23,732 bases of DNA from PFL42 sp964492235 (GCA_964492235.1 CAZBJQ010000029.1:1-23732), one strand, 5' to 3'. Shown: positions 7,671 through 16,483, counted from the stretch's first letter. The notes: a model not told the origin generated them from the letters alone. Translations and numbers: made by a program.

Positions 7671-8162
7671 TCACCCCTCCCAAACCATCACGGCCAACCG
7701 GTCGCCGGAGGGCGCCAGGCGGTTGAGCCAACGCCCTATCCGCAGCAGGCGTTGGAAATGGCCGGGAGCCCGGCGGTCGTGGTCGACCCGCCGGAACCCG
7801 AAGCGCACGTAGAAGGGCACCAATCTCGAGCGGCATACCAGCCACAGCGGAGGCGGTTCCCGCCCCATCAGCGCCTGGATGATCTGGCGGGCGACCCCAC
7901 GTCCGCGCCAGGGCAGGGCCACGACGATCGACGCCAGCTCGCGCGCCTGCCGGCCGTGGGGCTTGACCTGGCCGCAGCCTATGATCTGGCCTTTCTCATC
8001 CACGGCAACGGTGAAACGCGGCCAATCCAATCCGGTCGGGTTGATGCTCGCCTGACGGACCAGCCGGCGGATAGCCTGCTGGTCGGCAGCGGTCGCCGGG
8101 CGCAGGACAAAGCCGGGCGAGGCTGGCGAGGCGGTCAGGAGGTTTTTGTCTCGGCCGATCAT
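7671..8162 (-). CDS. GNAT-family N-acetyltransferase
   Basis: 163 residues. The fold order fits GNAT: FVLRPATAADQQAIRRLVRQ (beta1-alpha1), FTVAVDEKGQIIGCGQV (beta2-3), then motif A, LASIVVALPWRGRGVARQII, whose R-G-R-G-V-A turn (86-91) binds the acetyl-CoA pyrophosphate. Motif B-like FYVRFGFRRVDHD follows. The acceptor substrate (amine, amino acid, or protein) is not identifiable. ATG 8162 was chosen for the GGAG six bases upstream; a GTG at 8168 is an alternative. The stop of the doubtful ORF upstream (8165-8167) lies only 2 bases before this start, which would allow coupling if that ORF is translated. Confidence 0.88.
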   Translation of the reverse strand: MIGRDKNLLTASPASPGFVLRPATAADQQAIRRLVRQASINPTGLDWPRFTVAVDEKGQIIGCGQVKPHGRQARELASIVVALPWRGRGVARQIIQALMGREPPPLWLVCRSRLVPFYVRFGFRRVDHDRRAPGHFQRLLRIGRWLNRLAPSGDRLAVMVWEG

Positions 8163-8164
8163 GA

Positions 8165-8602
8165 TCACTCCACTCCGGCGCCGAAACCCAGGATCCTGTT
8201 GGCCAAGGCCGTCGGCCGCTGCCGCGGAATGTCACGGATGAGATTCCGCATCCAGTGGACCTCCGAGTCGGGGATGGATCTCCTGGCGGTGGCGATCCCC
8301 TGTCGCTTGTGCTCAAGGCACAACAGCTCGTCGGTGCGGTGCGGCCGAGGCGGGATGGCTGGAAGCAGCAGGACCGGGTAGTCCAGGACCGGATGCTTCT
8401 GGTACGTCCGACAACCCCCTATGGCGCGCATCAGCCACGGAACCTGTTGACGAATGGGATAAGGCCGGGCCCGCTGGGCTGAGTCGATCCGGAGACTGGC
8501 CGGGGCGACCACCTGCTCCCTTGACCCCGGGGGCCGATCCCGGTGGTGCAAGTCAACCCGGCCAGCTTCGGGACCGGGCAGGTCAGACGATTGCCTGGCC
8601 AT
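8165..8602 (-). CDS. doubtful hypothetical protein between gatB and the GNAT gene
   Basis: An open frame of 145 residues on the minus strand that I do not recognise. It fills most of the 467-base stretch between gatB and the acetyltransferase gene, and its TGA ends 2 bases before the acetyltransferase ATG, as in a coupled operon. The second half (from an internal ATG at 8431) has a more protein-like composition and third-position GC bias than the Pro/Arg-rich first half. No signal peptide, membrane segment or motif is visible, and no clear ribosome site precedes either start. It may be real, a decayed gene, or a chance open frame in GC-rich DNA. I saw no tRNA-like or other RNA structure in the stretch. 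Confidence 0.3.
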   Translation of the reverse strand: MARQSSDLPGPEAGRVDLHHRDRPPGSREQVVAPASLRIDSAQRARPYPIRQQVPWLMRAIGGCRTYQKHPVLDYPVLLLPAIPPRPHRTDELLCLEHKRQGIATARRSIPDSEVHWMRNLIRDIPRQRPTALANRILGFGAGVE

Positions 8603-8629
8603 GAACCCGGGCGGCTGCCGGCAAGCGGA

Positions 8630-10078
8630 TCAGGCAACCTCATGTTTCAGGAGCGTCTCCAGGACTTGGCGCGCCAGATTGGGGTCGGCCTTGCCTCCGG
8701 AGTTGCGCATCACCTGCCCGACGAACCAGCCAATAAGCGTCACTTTGCCGCCGCGATAGGCGGCGACCTGCTCGGGGCTCCCGGCCAGGACGGCCTCGGC
8801 CAGCGCCCGAAGCGACTGCGCATCTGCCACCTGCCCCAGGCCTTGGCGCTGGACGAGCTTGGCCGGGCGTTGGTCCGTCTCCTCAACCTTCTCCAACAGC
8901 GCCTTCCCCGTGCCGGCATTGATCTCACGGGCATCGACCATGCGGATCACGTTCGCCAGGTCCGTCGGGCGTAGGCGAAGCTCGCCGGCCGCCAGGCCGT
9001 GCTCGCGCAACAGGCGCAGCACGTCGTTCATCATCCAGTTGGAAACGGCCTTGGCCTCGCCGTCGTAAGCTTGAACCGCGGCCTCGAAGTAGTCCGAAAG
9101 GCTGCGTTCTTCCGTCAGGATCTCCGCATCGTAGGCGGGAAGGTTGTGTTGGTCGATGAACCGCTGCTTGCGAGCCAGGGGGAGTTCGGGTAGATCCACC
9201 CCGACGCTGGCTACCCAAGGTTGCTCGAGCCGCAGAGGAAGCAGATCCGGTTCGCGGAAGTAGCGGTAGTCCGCCTCCGTTTCCTTCGAGCGCATCTTGC
9301 GCAACGTGCCGGACGCCTCGTCCCAGTCGAGTGTCCAAGGGCGGATGGGGCGCCCGGCCTCCACCTCGCGCACCTGCCGCGCGATCTCAGCGGCGATCGC
9401 ATCGCGCAGGGAATCGATCGAGTTGACGTTCTTGATCTCGGTCTTGGGATTGAGCAGGTTCTCGCCGAGGAGCCGGACAGACACGTTGCCGTCGCAGCGC
9501 AGGTGACCGCGCTCCATGTCCGCTTCCGAGATTCCGAGCCAGCGCAGCAGCTGCCGCAGGCGGATCAGGTACTGGGCTGCCTCGTCGGCGCTGTGCAGAT
9601 CCGGCCCGGTGACCATCTCCACCAGCGGCACACCGCAGCGATTGAAGTCGAGCAGCCTGCGCCCGCCGCCGTGGACGGTCTTGCCGGCATCTTCTTCCAG
9701 GTGAAGCTTGTGGATCGTCACACGGCGAGTTTCCCCTGAGGGGAGCGGCAGGTCGAAGTACCCGCCGCGGGCCAGCGGCTCGTCATACTGGCTGATCTGG
9801 TAACCCTTGGGCAGATCCGGATAGAAGTAGTTCTTGCGGGCGAAATACGAGACTGGCTGGATCGACTCGGCATGCATGGCGCTGGCCAGGATGACCGCCT
9901 TCTCCACCGCCTTCTGGTTGAGCGTGGGAAGCACCCCCGGCAGTCCGGTGCAAACCGGACAGATATTGGTGTTCGGCTCCGCACCCCAGGAGTCGGCCTT
10001 GCAGGCACAGAAGATCTTGCTGGCGGTGTTGAGCTGGATATGGGTCTCGAGGCCGATGACGGCTTCATAGTCTGGCAT
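8630..10078 (-). CDS. gatB: Asp/Glu-tRNA(Asn/Gln) amidotransferase subunit B
   Basis: 482 residues, full length. GatB phosphorylates the misacylated tRNA side chain and binds the tRNA; ammonia comes from GatA. Seen: the N-terminal YEAVIGLETHIQL, the zinc-site cysteines Cys24, Cys26, Cys40 and Cys43 (CAC...ICPVC followed by TGLPGVLP), FARKNYFYPDLPKGYQISQY, LEEDAGKT, DFNRCGVPLVEMVTGPD, and the C-terminal GatB/YqeY helical domain ending NSGGKADPNLARQVLETLL. ATG 10078 matches the family start; an in-frame ATG at 10102 adds eight residues. Unusually it is not next to gatA: two glycosyltransferase genes lie between them on the same strand. Together the subunits form Gln-tRNA(Gln) and/or Asn-tRNA(Asn). 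Confidence 0.97.
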   Translation of the reverse strand: MPDYEAVIGLETHIQLNTASKIFCACKADSWGAEPNTNICPVCTGLPGVLPTLNQKAVEKAVILASAMHAESIQPVSYFARKNYFYPDLPKGYQISQYDEPLARGGYFDLPLPSGETRRVTIHKLHLEEDAGKTVHGGGRRLLDFNRCGVPLVEMVTGPDLHSADEAAQYLIRLRQLLRWLGISEADMERGHLRCDGNVSVRLLGENLLNPKTEIKNVNSIDSLRDAIAAEIARQVREVEAGRPIRPWTLDWDEASGTLRKMRSKETEADYRYFREPDLLPLRLEQPWVASVGVDLPELPLARKQRFIDQHNLPAYDAEILTEERSLSDYFEAAVQAYDGEAKAVSNWMMNDVLRLLREHGLAAGELRLRPTDLANVIRMVDAREINAGTGKALLEKVEETDQRPAKLVQRQGLGQVADAQSLRALAEAVLAGSPEQVAAYRGGKVTLIGWFVGQVMRNSGGKADPNLARQVLETLLKHEVA

Positions 10079-10216
10079 GGATTCTTTGATCCCCTGGCTC
10101 ATCGTGCGACTCGATTCCGAAGAAGCCCGGTCGTCGGCTCGATGGCGGAATTCACATAGGACACGGCAAGGGAGGTAAGCGGTCCGCCGTCAACCAGTCC
10201 AGCGACATGCATGGAA

Positions 10217-12157
10217 TCACTCGATTCCTCTCAGGTCCTTGACAACCGCAAGCAGGGCGCCGTTGCGCTCCAGCCTCCAAAGGACCGGCGCCTCCGGCCA
10301 GGCAGTCAGGTCCGCGTTCCAGCGGGTTGTGGCCACCAGGAAATCCGGGTGGCGCCCAGGTCCTCCCGTGTCGTCCTGTCCCCAGACGTTGATATCCTGG
10401 CGTGCAAAGGCGGCCGCGGCCGCGCGTGCCCCGGCCACGCCCACCGTTCCATCCCGAGGCGAGACGGCATTGACGAATTCCATCGCCTCCCGGAATCCGG
10501 TAACCCAGTAGTCCAACTCAAACTTGCGAAAGGCTCCGCCCACCCCGCCGACGAACTCGTTGTAGTAGATGTATTCGTAGGGATGAAGGCTCACGATTCC
10601 GACGATCCCGGGAAGGAGGATGAGGATGGTGACCACGCCCCGTGCCAGTGGGCTGCGAAGGGCTCTCAGAATCCACTCGATGGCGCAGCTGCTCAGGATG
10701 AACAAGGGAGGCAGAGCAAACAGCAGTTGACGGGCATTGTCGTAGACGGTCGAGCCCAGCATGATCGCCGGAAGGAATGGAAGCAGCAGCCAGATCCAGA
10801 GGAGGGCGACCTCTGGCAGCCTTCCTCTCCGCCTGCTGCCCAGGATCGCGATGGCGGCACCGGCCACTCCCAGCAGGATCGCCGGCAGTGTCAGCTGCAC
10901 CGCCAAGATGGCTGCAGCATAGTATCTCGGCAGTTCGCTTGCCCTGACTAGCTGACCGGCGAACAGAACCGGAGCGTCCCAGGGAAATTGTGACGCCCGG
11001 CCAACCGCCTCGACCAGGCCTCCGATCGGGTTACCCCACAAGTAGGGCCAGCAGGCGTACGTGACGGCGGCAGCCAGGAGCCAGTACAGCCCTACCAGCG
11101 GGAATGCCCGAAGGCGGAGGTGAAGGAGAAGCAGACCGCAAACCAGGATACCCGCCAACGGGCCCAGCACGCGAACGGCTGTGGCCGCACCCATCAGGCC
11201 AGCCGCTGCCAGCCACCACAGGAAAAAGGACCTCCCGAGGTCCCTGTACCGAGAGGAGAGTATCGACGTCAGCAGCGCCAGAGCGAGCACCACAACCAGG
11301 GCTTCTGCGAAAAGCTGGATCCGGCTGTGAATGCCGTGGACCTTGTGCAGGTAGGCCTCCAGCGGGATCGTCCCGCCGGGAGTTGTTAGCCGCATGAACA
11401 ACGCCTGAATCGGTCCCGGGGCCTCGCCAGCCAATGCCATCCTTGTCAGAGCCAGCATGGAGGGCAGGACGATCCGCCGCAGGAGCAGGATATCCACCAG
11501 GAGGACAAGGGCCAACAGCCCGACCAGGATCAGTAGCGCCTTCACCGGTCGCGAGGTGCGCCGCCAGTGGGCAATCGCCCGGAGAGCTGGAGTCGGATGG
11601 CGCGGCGCACCCTCAGCTGAAGACGACCTCGTCAGATCAGCGCGCGCCTGCAGACTTCCGACTGCGAGCATGCCAGACGCCACGGCACAGGTGAAGACGC
11701 TAAGAAACGGAATGTCCTTTGGGTTGATAAAGGCATGCCCGAAGAACAAGGGCTGTGTCGCCATCAACAGCGCGCCCAGCATGGCAGGCCATCGGCCTGT
11801 CAGGCCGCGTCCGATCGCGAAAACAGACACCGTCGCCAGCACGTAGCTCAAGAAGTAAGCTGCATGGCGGCCGTCGACCAACGACCAGCCACCCAGAAGC
11901 TCTCGGAACCCGTGTGCGATCCCGTCAGCGATCAGGAAGTACAGCGGGCCGTAGTACTGCAGATCAACGAACACCGCATCCTTCGACTGAAGGCTGGCAT
12001 AGGCTCGCTGCAGCCGCCCGACATAGGTCGCAATGAGCGGTTCATCCCAGGACAGGCCGTAGTCATTCCCGAGCAGGAGTGCAAGCAGCACCCCGCCCGC
12101 GACCATCGCGACGACAAGCAGGGAGTCTGACCGACCCCAGCGAGCCCGGCTTACCAC
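10217..12157 (-). CDS. GT-C membrane glycosyltransferase, tandem paralogue 2
   Basis: 646 residues with a hydrophobic profile of roughly ten to thirteen membrane helices. The first external loop holds DYGLSWDEP (Asp38-Glu39), the acidic pair typical of GT-C enzymes of the PMT/ArnT group, which transfer sugars from a polyprenyl-phosphate donor on the outer face of the membrane. Further motifs: FGHAFINPKDIPF, WPYLWGNP, SQFPWDAPVLFAG, TVYDNARQLLFALPP and LHPYEYIYYNEFVGGVGG, all shared with the gene directly upstream (12287-14287). The start is GTG 12157, with AGAGGT five bases before it. A soluble domain of about 100 residues ends the protein. The acceptor and sugar cannot be read from the sequence. 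Confidence 0.85.
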   Translation of the reverse strand: MVSRARWGRSDSLLVVAMVAGGVLLALLLGNDYGLSWDEPLIATYVGRLQRAYASLQSKDAVFVDLQYYGPLYFLIADGIAHGFRELLGGWSLVDGRHAAYFLSYVLATVSVFAIGRGLTGRWPAMLGALLMATQPLFFGHAFINPKDIPFLSVFTCAVASGMLAVGSLQARADLTRSSSAEGAPRHPTPALRAIAHWRRTSRPVKALLILVGLLALVLLVDILLLRRIVLPSMLALTRMALAGEAPGPIQALFMRLTTPGGTIPLEAYLHKVHGIHSRIQLFAEALVVVLALALLTSILSSRYRDLGRSFFLWWLAAAGLMGAATAVRVLGPLAGILVCGLLLLHLRLRAFPLVGLYWLLAAAVTYACWPYLWGNPIGGLVEAVGRASQFPWDAPVLFAGQLVRASELPRYYAAAILAVQLTLPAILLGVAGAAIAILGSRRRGRLPEVALLWIWLLLPFLPAIMLGSTVYDNARQLLFALPPLFILSSCAIEWILRALRSPLARGVVTILILLPGIVGIVSLHPYEYIYYNEFVGGVGGAFRKFELDYWVTGFREAMEFVNAVSPRDGTVGVAGARAAAAAFARQDINVWGQDDTGGPGRHPDFLVATTRWNADLTAWPEAPVLWRLERNGALLAVVKDLRGIE

Positions 12158-12205
12158 GCTCGACCTCTTTCCCGGAACGACATCGTCGCCAGGGTCATGT
12201 TGGTC

Positions 12206-12223
12206 GCCTGCGACCCCGCAGGC
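12206..12223 (-). terminator. hairpin between the two tandem glycosyltransferase genes
   Basis: A perfect 7-base-pair stem (12206-12212 with 12217-12223, GCCTGCG/CGCAGGC) closes a 4-base loop, 64 bases after the stop of the upstream paralogue. There is no T-tract on the minus strand, so it is not a classical intrinsic terminator; it could protect mRNA ends or attenuate. Confidence 0.25.
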
Positions 12224-12286
12224 CGGGACTCGGCAGGTGCCAACGTAAGGCGCGGGCCCGACCTCAGGCCGCGAGACCAGCCAGCC

Positions 12287-14287
12287 TCAGTCCGCATGTG
12301 CGACCTTTTTGACGACCACCAACGGAGCACCATCCCTCTCCAGAACCCAGATCACCTCGGCTTCCGGCCACCAGTCGGCGTGAGCAAGCCGGTGCCAGTG
12401 CGAGGGGTCCAGGTCCCAATTCCACCTGGAAGTGGCAATCTGGTAGTCCGGCTTTTCCCTACCGGCCGCTCGAGGGTTCTTCCAGAGAACCATATCTTCT
12501 CGCGCGAAGGGCCAGGCGGACGTCCGAGGTCCAGCCACAGCGATCGAGGCGCCTTCGGGCGCGATCTTGCTCAGCTCCTGCATTGCCTCACGGAACCCGG
12601 TGCCCCAGTAGTCGAGCTCATACTTGCGGGAAGCGCCGCCCACTCCGCCGACGAACTCGTTGTAGTAGATGTACTCGTAAGGATGCAGCCGGGCGATGGC
12701 TAGGACGCCAGGCAGAAAGACGACCAACCCGATCAAGCCCCGAACCACCGGCTGCTGGACGAGCCCGAACATCCAGCCAAAGGCGAGGCTGCTCAGCACA
12801 AACAACGGAGGCAGAGCGAAGATCAGGTGGCGGGCATTGTCATACAGGGTCGGATCCATGGCTATCACAAGGACAAAGGGCATGAAGAGCCAGCTCCAAA
12901 GGACAAGGAGCTCCCCACGATGGTATCCACGGCGAGCCCGGGCCACTCCTAAGAGCCCCCCCAGTATCCCGAGCGCTAGAGCTGGAATCGTCAATTGAAG
13001 ACCGAACAGCACGGGGCCATAGAACCAGGGGAGGTCAGTCGCCAGGAAGAACCGGCCTCCGAACAGAACCGGGTCGTTCCAGGGGAACTGGGACATGACC
13101 CTCAGGCTGTCGAGCAGGCTGGCGACGGGGTGCCCCCACAAGTACGGCCAGGCAAGGTAGCAAACCCCGGACGCCACAAGCCAGTAGACCATGAGGACAG
13201 GCAGCGCCCATAGACGCAAGCGCAGGACGAGCAAGACACTCACCAAGAGGCCAGCCAGAGGGCCGAGGATCCGGATCGACGTCGTCAAGCCCAGCCCAAG
13301 ACCTGCGAAGACGAGCAGCGCCAGGAACCCTCGTCCCAGGCGGCGAAGGGCAGGCGCCAGGACTGCGGCTACCGTTGCCAACCCACCGAGCAGAAGCACT
13401 GCAATCAGGCCGAGGGCCAGCCTGTCGTGAGCGGCCACCGCCTTGGCCACATAGGCCTCGACCGGGACGCTGGTCCTGTTCTCCGCCAGGCGGTCAAAGA
13501 GACGCTGAAGCAGGAGGCCCGCTTCCCCTTCGTGCAGCTTGACGGTCATGGCGGTCATCGCCGGCAACACCAGGCGGTGCACCAAGAGCATGTCCACCAG
13601 AAGCACGGACACCAGGCCCGCGGCGAAGATGGCCGCGAGCCTGGTCCAAAGAGGAGCAGCATTCCATCTCCTGCACCCCGTCGCCCACACCATGCTCCAT
13701 CGGCGTCTCTCCGCTGCCTGGAACTCCTTCGAGTTGAAGGGCTCGCCTGGCACCGAGCGAGTCACTGCGATTCCGATGGCCATAGTTGCCGAGAAGAATC
13801 CCATGAAAGGGATGTCTTTGGGGTTGATGAAGGCGTGCCCAAAGAGCAAGGGTTGGGTGATGAGCAGCAGGGACCCCAGGGCAGCCGGAAGGCGTGAGAC
13901 GAACCCCCGCCCGATGACGTACACCGAGATCGCGGTCAGCAGGAAGCACAGAGCGTAGGCGACATGGTGACCATCACTGGCGGAGAATCCCAGGTTGGCC
14001 GCACTCAGCCGTGTCGCCAACGCCTCCGCCACCGCGAAGTAGAAAGGCCCATGCTGGACGGCGTAAGACGCGCTCGGCCGCTCCAGAGTCCTGTACGCAT
14101 TCAACGTGCTCTTGCCCACGAGTGAGAGATTGGGCTCATCCCACGATATGCCGTAGTCCCTCCCGACGAGCAGGATCAAGGCCAGACCGAGAACGCACAT
14201 AGCGAGAAGGATGGCGTAGTCACTCCGGCCCCAGCGTAAGTTCTGCGGCTCGGATCCTCGGTCCGCCAGCAGATTCTCCGAAGTCAT
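12287..14287 (-). CDS. GT-C membrane glycosyltransferase, tandem paralogue 1
   Basis: 666 residues from ATG 14287; the open frame continues up to 14455, but those extra residues have no counterpart in the sister gene. The acidic loop DYGISWDEP (Asp50-Glu51) follows the first membrane helix. The motif order repeats that of the downstream paralogue: FGHAFINPKDIPF, WPYLWGHP, SQFPWNDPVLFGG, TLYDNARHLIFALPP and LHPYEYIYYNEFVGGVGG. About a dozen membrane helices are expected, with a short soluble C-terminal domain. By family it should transfer a sugar from a lipid-linked donor onto an envelope acceptor outside the membrane; substrates are unknown. It is on the gatCAB strand, 204 bases after gatA, and the ribosome site is weak (GAAGAGG directly before ATG). 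Confidence 0.85.
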   Translation of the reverse strand: MTSENLLADRGSEPQNLRWGRSDYAILLAMCVLGLALILLVGRDYGISWDEPNLSLVGKSTLNAYRTLERPSASYAVQHGPFYFAVAEALATRLSAANLGFSASDGHHVAYALCFLLTAISVYVIGRGFVSRLPAALGSLLLITQPLLFGHAFINPKDIPFMGFFSATMAIGIAVTRSVPGEPFNSKEFQAAERRRWSMVWATGCRRWNAAPLWTRLAAIFAAGLVSVLLVDMLLVHRLVLPAMTAMTVKLHEGEAGLLLQRLFDRLAENRTSVPVEAYVAKAVAAHDRLALGLIAVLLLGGLATVAAVLAPALRRLGRGFLALLVFAGLGLGLTTSIRILGPLAGLLVSVLLVLRLRLWALPVLMVYWLVASGVCYLAWPYLWGHPVASLLDSLRVMSQFPWNDPVLFGGRFFLATDLPWFYGPVLFGLQLTIPALALGILGGLLGVARARRGYHRGELLVLWSWLFMPFVLVIAMDPTLYDNARHLIFALPPLFVLSSLAFGWMFGLVQQPVVRGLIGLVVFLPGVLAIARLHPYEYIYYNEFVGGVGGASRKYELDYWGTGFREAMQELSKIAPEGASIAVAGPRTSAWPFAREDMVLWKNPRAAGREKPDYQIATSRWNWDLDPSHWHRLAHADWWPEAEVIWVLERDGAPLVVVKKVAHAD

Positions 14288-14431
14288 CGCCTCTTCACCG
14301 GGTGCGCCATGGACGGCCGATCGGGAGGAACCGAGGGAGGAAAGCGTTTTCCACCGCAGGTCGTGGCCCCCTGTGCGTGGGAGAGAGACGGACAGGGGGT
14401 GCGATTGCCTGCAGTTGTCGTGCCGAGCCTT

Positions 14432-14451
14432 CTCCGGTGGCCAATCCGGAG
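14432..14451 (-). terminator. weak hairpin after gatA
   Basis: CTCCGG (14432-14437) pairs with CCGGAG (14446-14451) around an 8-base loop, 41 bases beyond the gatA stop. There is no T-run after it in either direction, so it is at best a pause or processing site. Confidence 0.2.
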
Positions 14452-14491
14452 TCACGGTTTTCGCTGTCTCGGCGCGAGCCGGCCCCCACTT

Positions 14492-16084
14492 TCACTGGAG
14501 CACCTTTGGCCGAGCCGTGCGCCAGGCCTCGTCGGCCGTCGCCCGCTCGTAGCCACGCCCCAGACGAAACAGCGTGCCCTCGGAGAAATCCGGGCCCAGC
14601 AGCTGGATTCCAATCGGCCGCCGGCGCGTGTCGAGGCCTGCCGGGATCGAGATCCCCGGCACACCCGCGTGGTCGGCCGGCACAGTCAACAGGTCCGCGT
14701 ACTGCATCAGCACCGAGTCCCCGTATACCGCCTGCATCTCAAACGCCGTCGTCGGCGTTGTGGCGGTGAGCAGGCAGTCCAGGCGGAACCGACCACCGCC
14801 GTCGAACGCCTGGGCGAAGTCCTGGCGAATCAAGGTGCGCACCTGCAGTGCCCGCTGGTAATATCCCTTCTCGTACTGTTCTGCTGAGACGTACATCCCC
14901 ATCAAGATGCGCAGCTTCGGCTGCAGCCCAAACGCCGCACCCCGTGTCCGCCGATACAGCGCCTGCATGTCGGGCATCTCCCCGGGATGGCGGTAGCCGT
15001 ACTTCACCCCATCGTAGCGATGCAGGTTGGAGGCGGCCTCGACGCGTGAGATGACGAAGTAGGCGGGAATGCCGAAGCGTGTGTTCGGCATGGGCACGTC
15101 CTCGATAATCTCGGCTCCGGCCTGAGCCAGCACCTCCGCCGCCCGCCGTACGGCGGATTCAACTTCGGGCTGGATCGCTTGTTCGGCCAGCTCCCCCGTC
15201 TGCGGATCCGGATACTTGAGTCGAAAGTAGTCCGGCGATAAGCCGATGCGCAGCCCCTTCACACCCCGATCCAACTCCTGCTGGTATTCGGGCACGGGGA
15301 GATTCACCGATGTCGCGTCGCGGGGATCGGGGCCGGCGCACACCTGAAGCATCAAGGCCGCATCGGCCACGTCCCGCGCCACCGGTCCGGGGCAATCGAG
15401 CGACGAGGCGAACGCGATCAGGCCGTAGCGTGAGACGCGCCCGTACGTGGGCTTGAGACCGACCACCCCACAGAAGGCGGCCGGCTGGCGAATCGAGCCC
15501 GCCGTATCGGTGCCCAGCGACAGCACCGCCTCCCCGCAGGCCACAGCGGCTGCGCTGCCACCTGAGGAGCCGCCGGGAACGCAAGCGGGGTCCCACGGGT
15601 TGCGCGGCGAGGGCTGGAAGGCGGAGGACTCGTTCGAGGAGCCGAAGGTGAATTCGTCGAGGTTGACCTTGCCGACCGTCACAGCCCCGGCTGCTTCCAG
15701 CCGCTCGACAGCTGTCGCCGTGTAGGGTGAAATGAAGGTCTCCAGGATCCTGGAGCCCGCGGTGGATGGCGTGCCGCGCACGCAGAAGATGTCCTTCACC
15801 GCCAGCGGTACGCCGGCCAGCGGCCCCGGATCTCCACCGGTCGCCAGGCTGCGGTCAATGCTCTCCGCTTGTGCCCGCGCCCGTTCCACCGTCAGGCTGA
15901 TGAAAGCGTGGACGCCGGCTTCGTCCCCCGGGCCCGCGGCGGATTCCGATGTCGAACCCATCCGGCCTTCGACCTTGTGGATGCGTTCCAGCGCCGAGTC
16001 CAGCATGTCGACGGCCTTGATCTCGCCGCTGCGGACACGCCGGACGATTTCGACGGCGGACAAGTCACACAGAGCAGGATTCAT
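14492..16084 (-). CDS. gatA: Asp/Glu-tRNA(Asn/Gln) amidotransferase subunit A
   Basis: 530 residues, about 45 longer than usual. It hydrolyses glutamine and channels ammonia to GatB. The amidase-signature triad is present: Lys97 in AVKDIF, cis-Ser173 in GGSSGGSAAAVACG, and nucleophile Ser197 in GTDTAGSIRQPAAFCG, followed by VVGLKPTYGRVSRYGLIAFASSLD (read in two parts). The extra length comes from insertions near residues 41-56 (a Ser/Gly-rich segment before VHAFISL) and near YPDPQTGELAEQAIQPE. Its ATG overlaps the gatC stop by 4 bases (ATGA, 16081-16084), a classic coupled arrangement. The C-terminal part keeps LLTVPADHAGVPGISIPAG and PIGIQLLGPDFSEGTLF. Confidence 0.96.
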   Translation of the reverse strand: MNPALCDLSAVEIVRRVRSGEIKAVDMLDSALERIHKVEGRMGSTSESAAGPGDEAGVHAFISLTVERARAQAESIDRSLATGGDPGPLAGVPLAVKDIFCVRGTPSTAGSRILETFISPYTATAVERLEAAGAVTVGKVNLDEFTFGSSNESSAFQPSPRNPWDPACVPGGSSGGSAAAVACGEAVLSLGTDTAGSIRQPAAFCGVVGLKPTYGRVSRYGLIAFASSLDCPGPVARDVADAALMLQVCAGPDPRDATSVNLPVPEYQQELDRGVKGLRIGLSPDYFRLKYPDPQTGELAEQAIQPEVESAVRRAAEVLAQAGAEIIEDVPMPNTRFGIPAYFVISRVEAASNLHRYDGVKYGYRHPGEMPDMQALYRRTRGAAFGLQPKLRILMGMYVSAEQYEKGYYQRALQVRTLIRQDFAQAFDGGGRFRLDCLLTATTPTTAFEMQAVYGDSVLMQYADLLTVPADHAGVPGISIPAGLDTRRRPIGIQLLGPDFSEGTLFRLGRGYERATADEAWRTARPKVLQ

Positions 16085-16401
16085 TCGAGATCCGTGTGGG
16101 GGATATCGGGAACAACGATGAACCGTCCTTCGGTCTCGGGCGCCTGCGCCAGGATGTCGTCCGCCAGGTCGGAGGGTTGCACCCGGTCTTCGCGAGGCGG
16201 CAGGCTGATGGCCGCCGAGTAGGGTACACCGTGGGACGTGATCGGCGTTCCGGCCGAGAGCACGATCGCCTCCAGTTCCCGGATGGCCTTGAGCTGGCTG
16301 TTGAGCTCCCGCCGCAGGTACTCGGCCTCCTTCGGCTCCAGTCGCAGCGCAGCCAAGCCGACAAGATGCTGGAAGATCTCGGGGGTGATCCCGTCTGTCA
16401 T
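16081..16401 (-). CDS. gatC: Asp/Glu-tRNA(Asn/Gln) amidotransferase subunit C
   Basis: 106 residues, the usual GatC size. This small subunit wraps around GatA and GatB and stabilises the complex. The start MTDGITPEIFQHLVGLAAL has the typical first helix, followed by RLEPKEAEYLRRELNSQL and the C-terminal LREDRVQPSD-like segment (PPREDRVQPSDLADDILAQAP), then GRFIVVPDIPH. ATG 16401 was chosen because GAGG lies 5 bases before it; the frame stays open to 16473 but the extra residues are Arg/Pro-rich and unlike GatC. It overlaps gatA by 4 bases and is divergent from the acyl-CoA dehydrogenase gene. Confidence 0.94.
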   Translation of the reverse strand: MTDGITPEIFQHLVGLAALRLEPKEAEYLRRELNSQLKAIRELEAIVLSAGTPITSHGVPYSAAISLPPREDRVQPSDLADDILAQAPETEGRFIVVPDIPHTDLE

Positions 16402-16438
16402 CGGAGACCTCACGCGAAGGGATCGGAACGGAGGTGGG

Positions 16439-16444
16439 ATTCTA
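16439..16444 (-). promoter_or_regulatory. candidate -10 box for gatC-gatA
   Basis: TAGAAT on the minus strand (16444-16439), about 38 bases before the gatC ATG. No convincing -35 is visible at 16-18 bases. It matches the -10 hexamer seen before other genes in this window. Confidence 0.35.
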
Positions 16445-16474
16445 CCGCGCCCGCCCCTGAGGCGGTACCCCACA

Positions 16475-16483
16475 TGCTATACT
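16475..16483 (+). promoter_or_regulatory. candidate extended -10 promoter for the acyl-CoA dehydrogenase
   Basis: TGCTATACT is an extended -10 (TG-N-TATACT) lying 33 bases before the ATG at 16516. The -35 region is GC-rich and unclear, as is common for extended -10 promoters. Confidence 0.45.

Noticed and set aside
8500..8600. Possible tRNA-like GC-rich folding after gatB
   Set aside because: No T-arm GTTCGA-type sequence or cloverleaf could be fitted on either strand.
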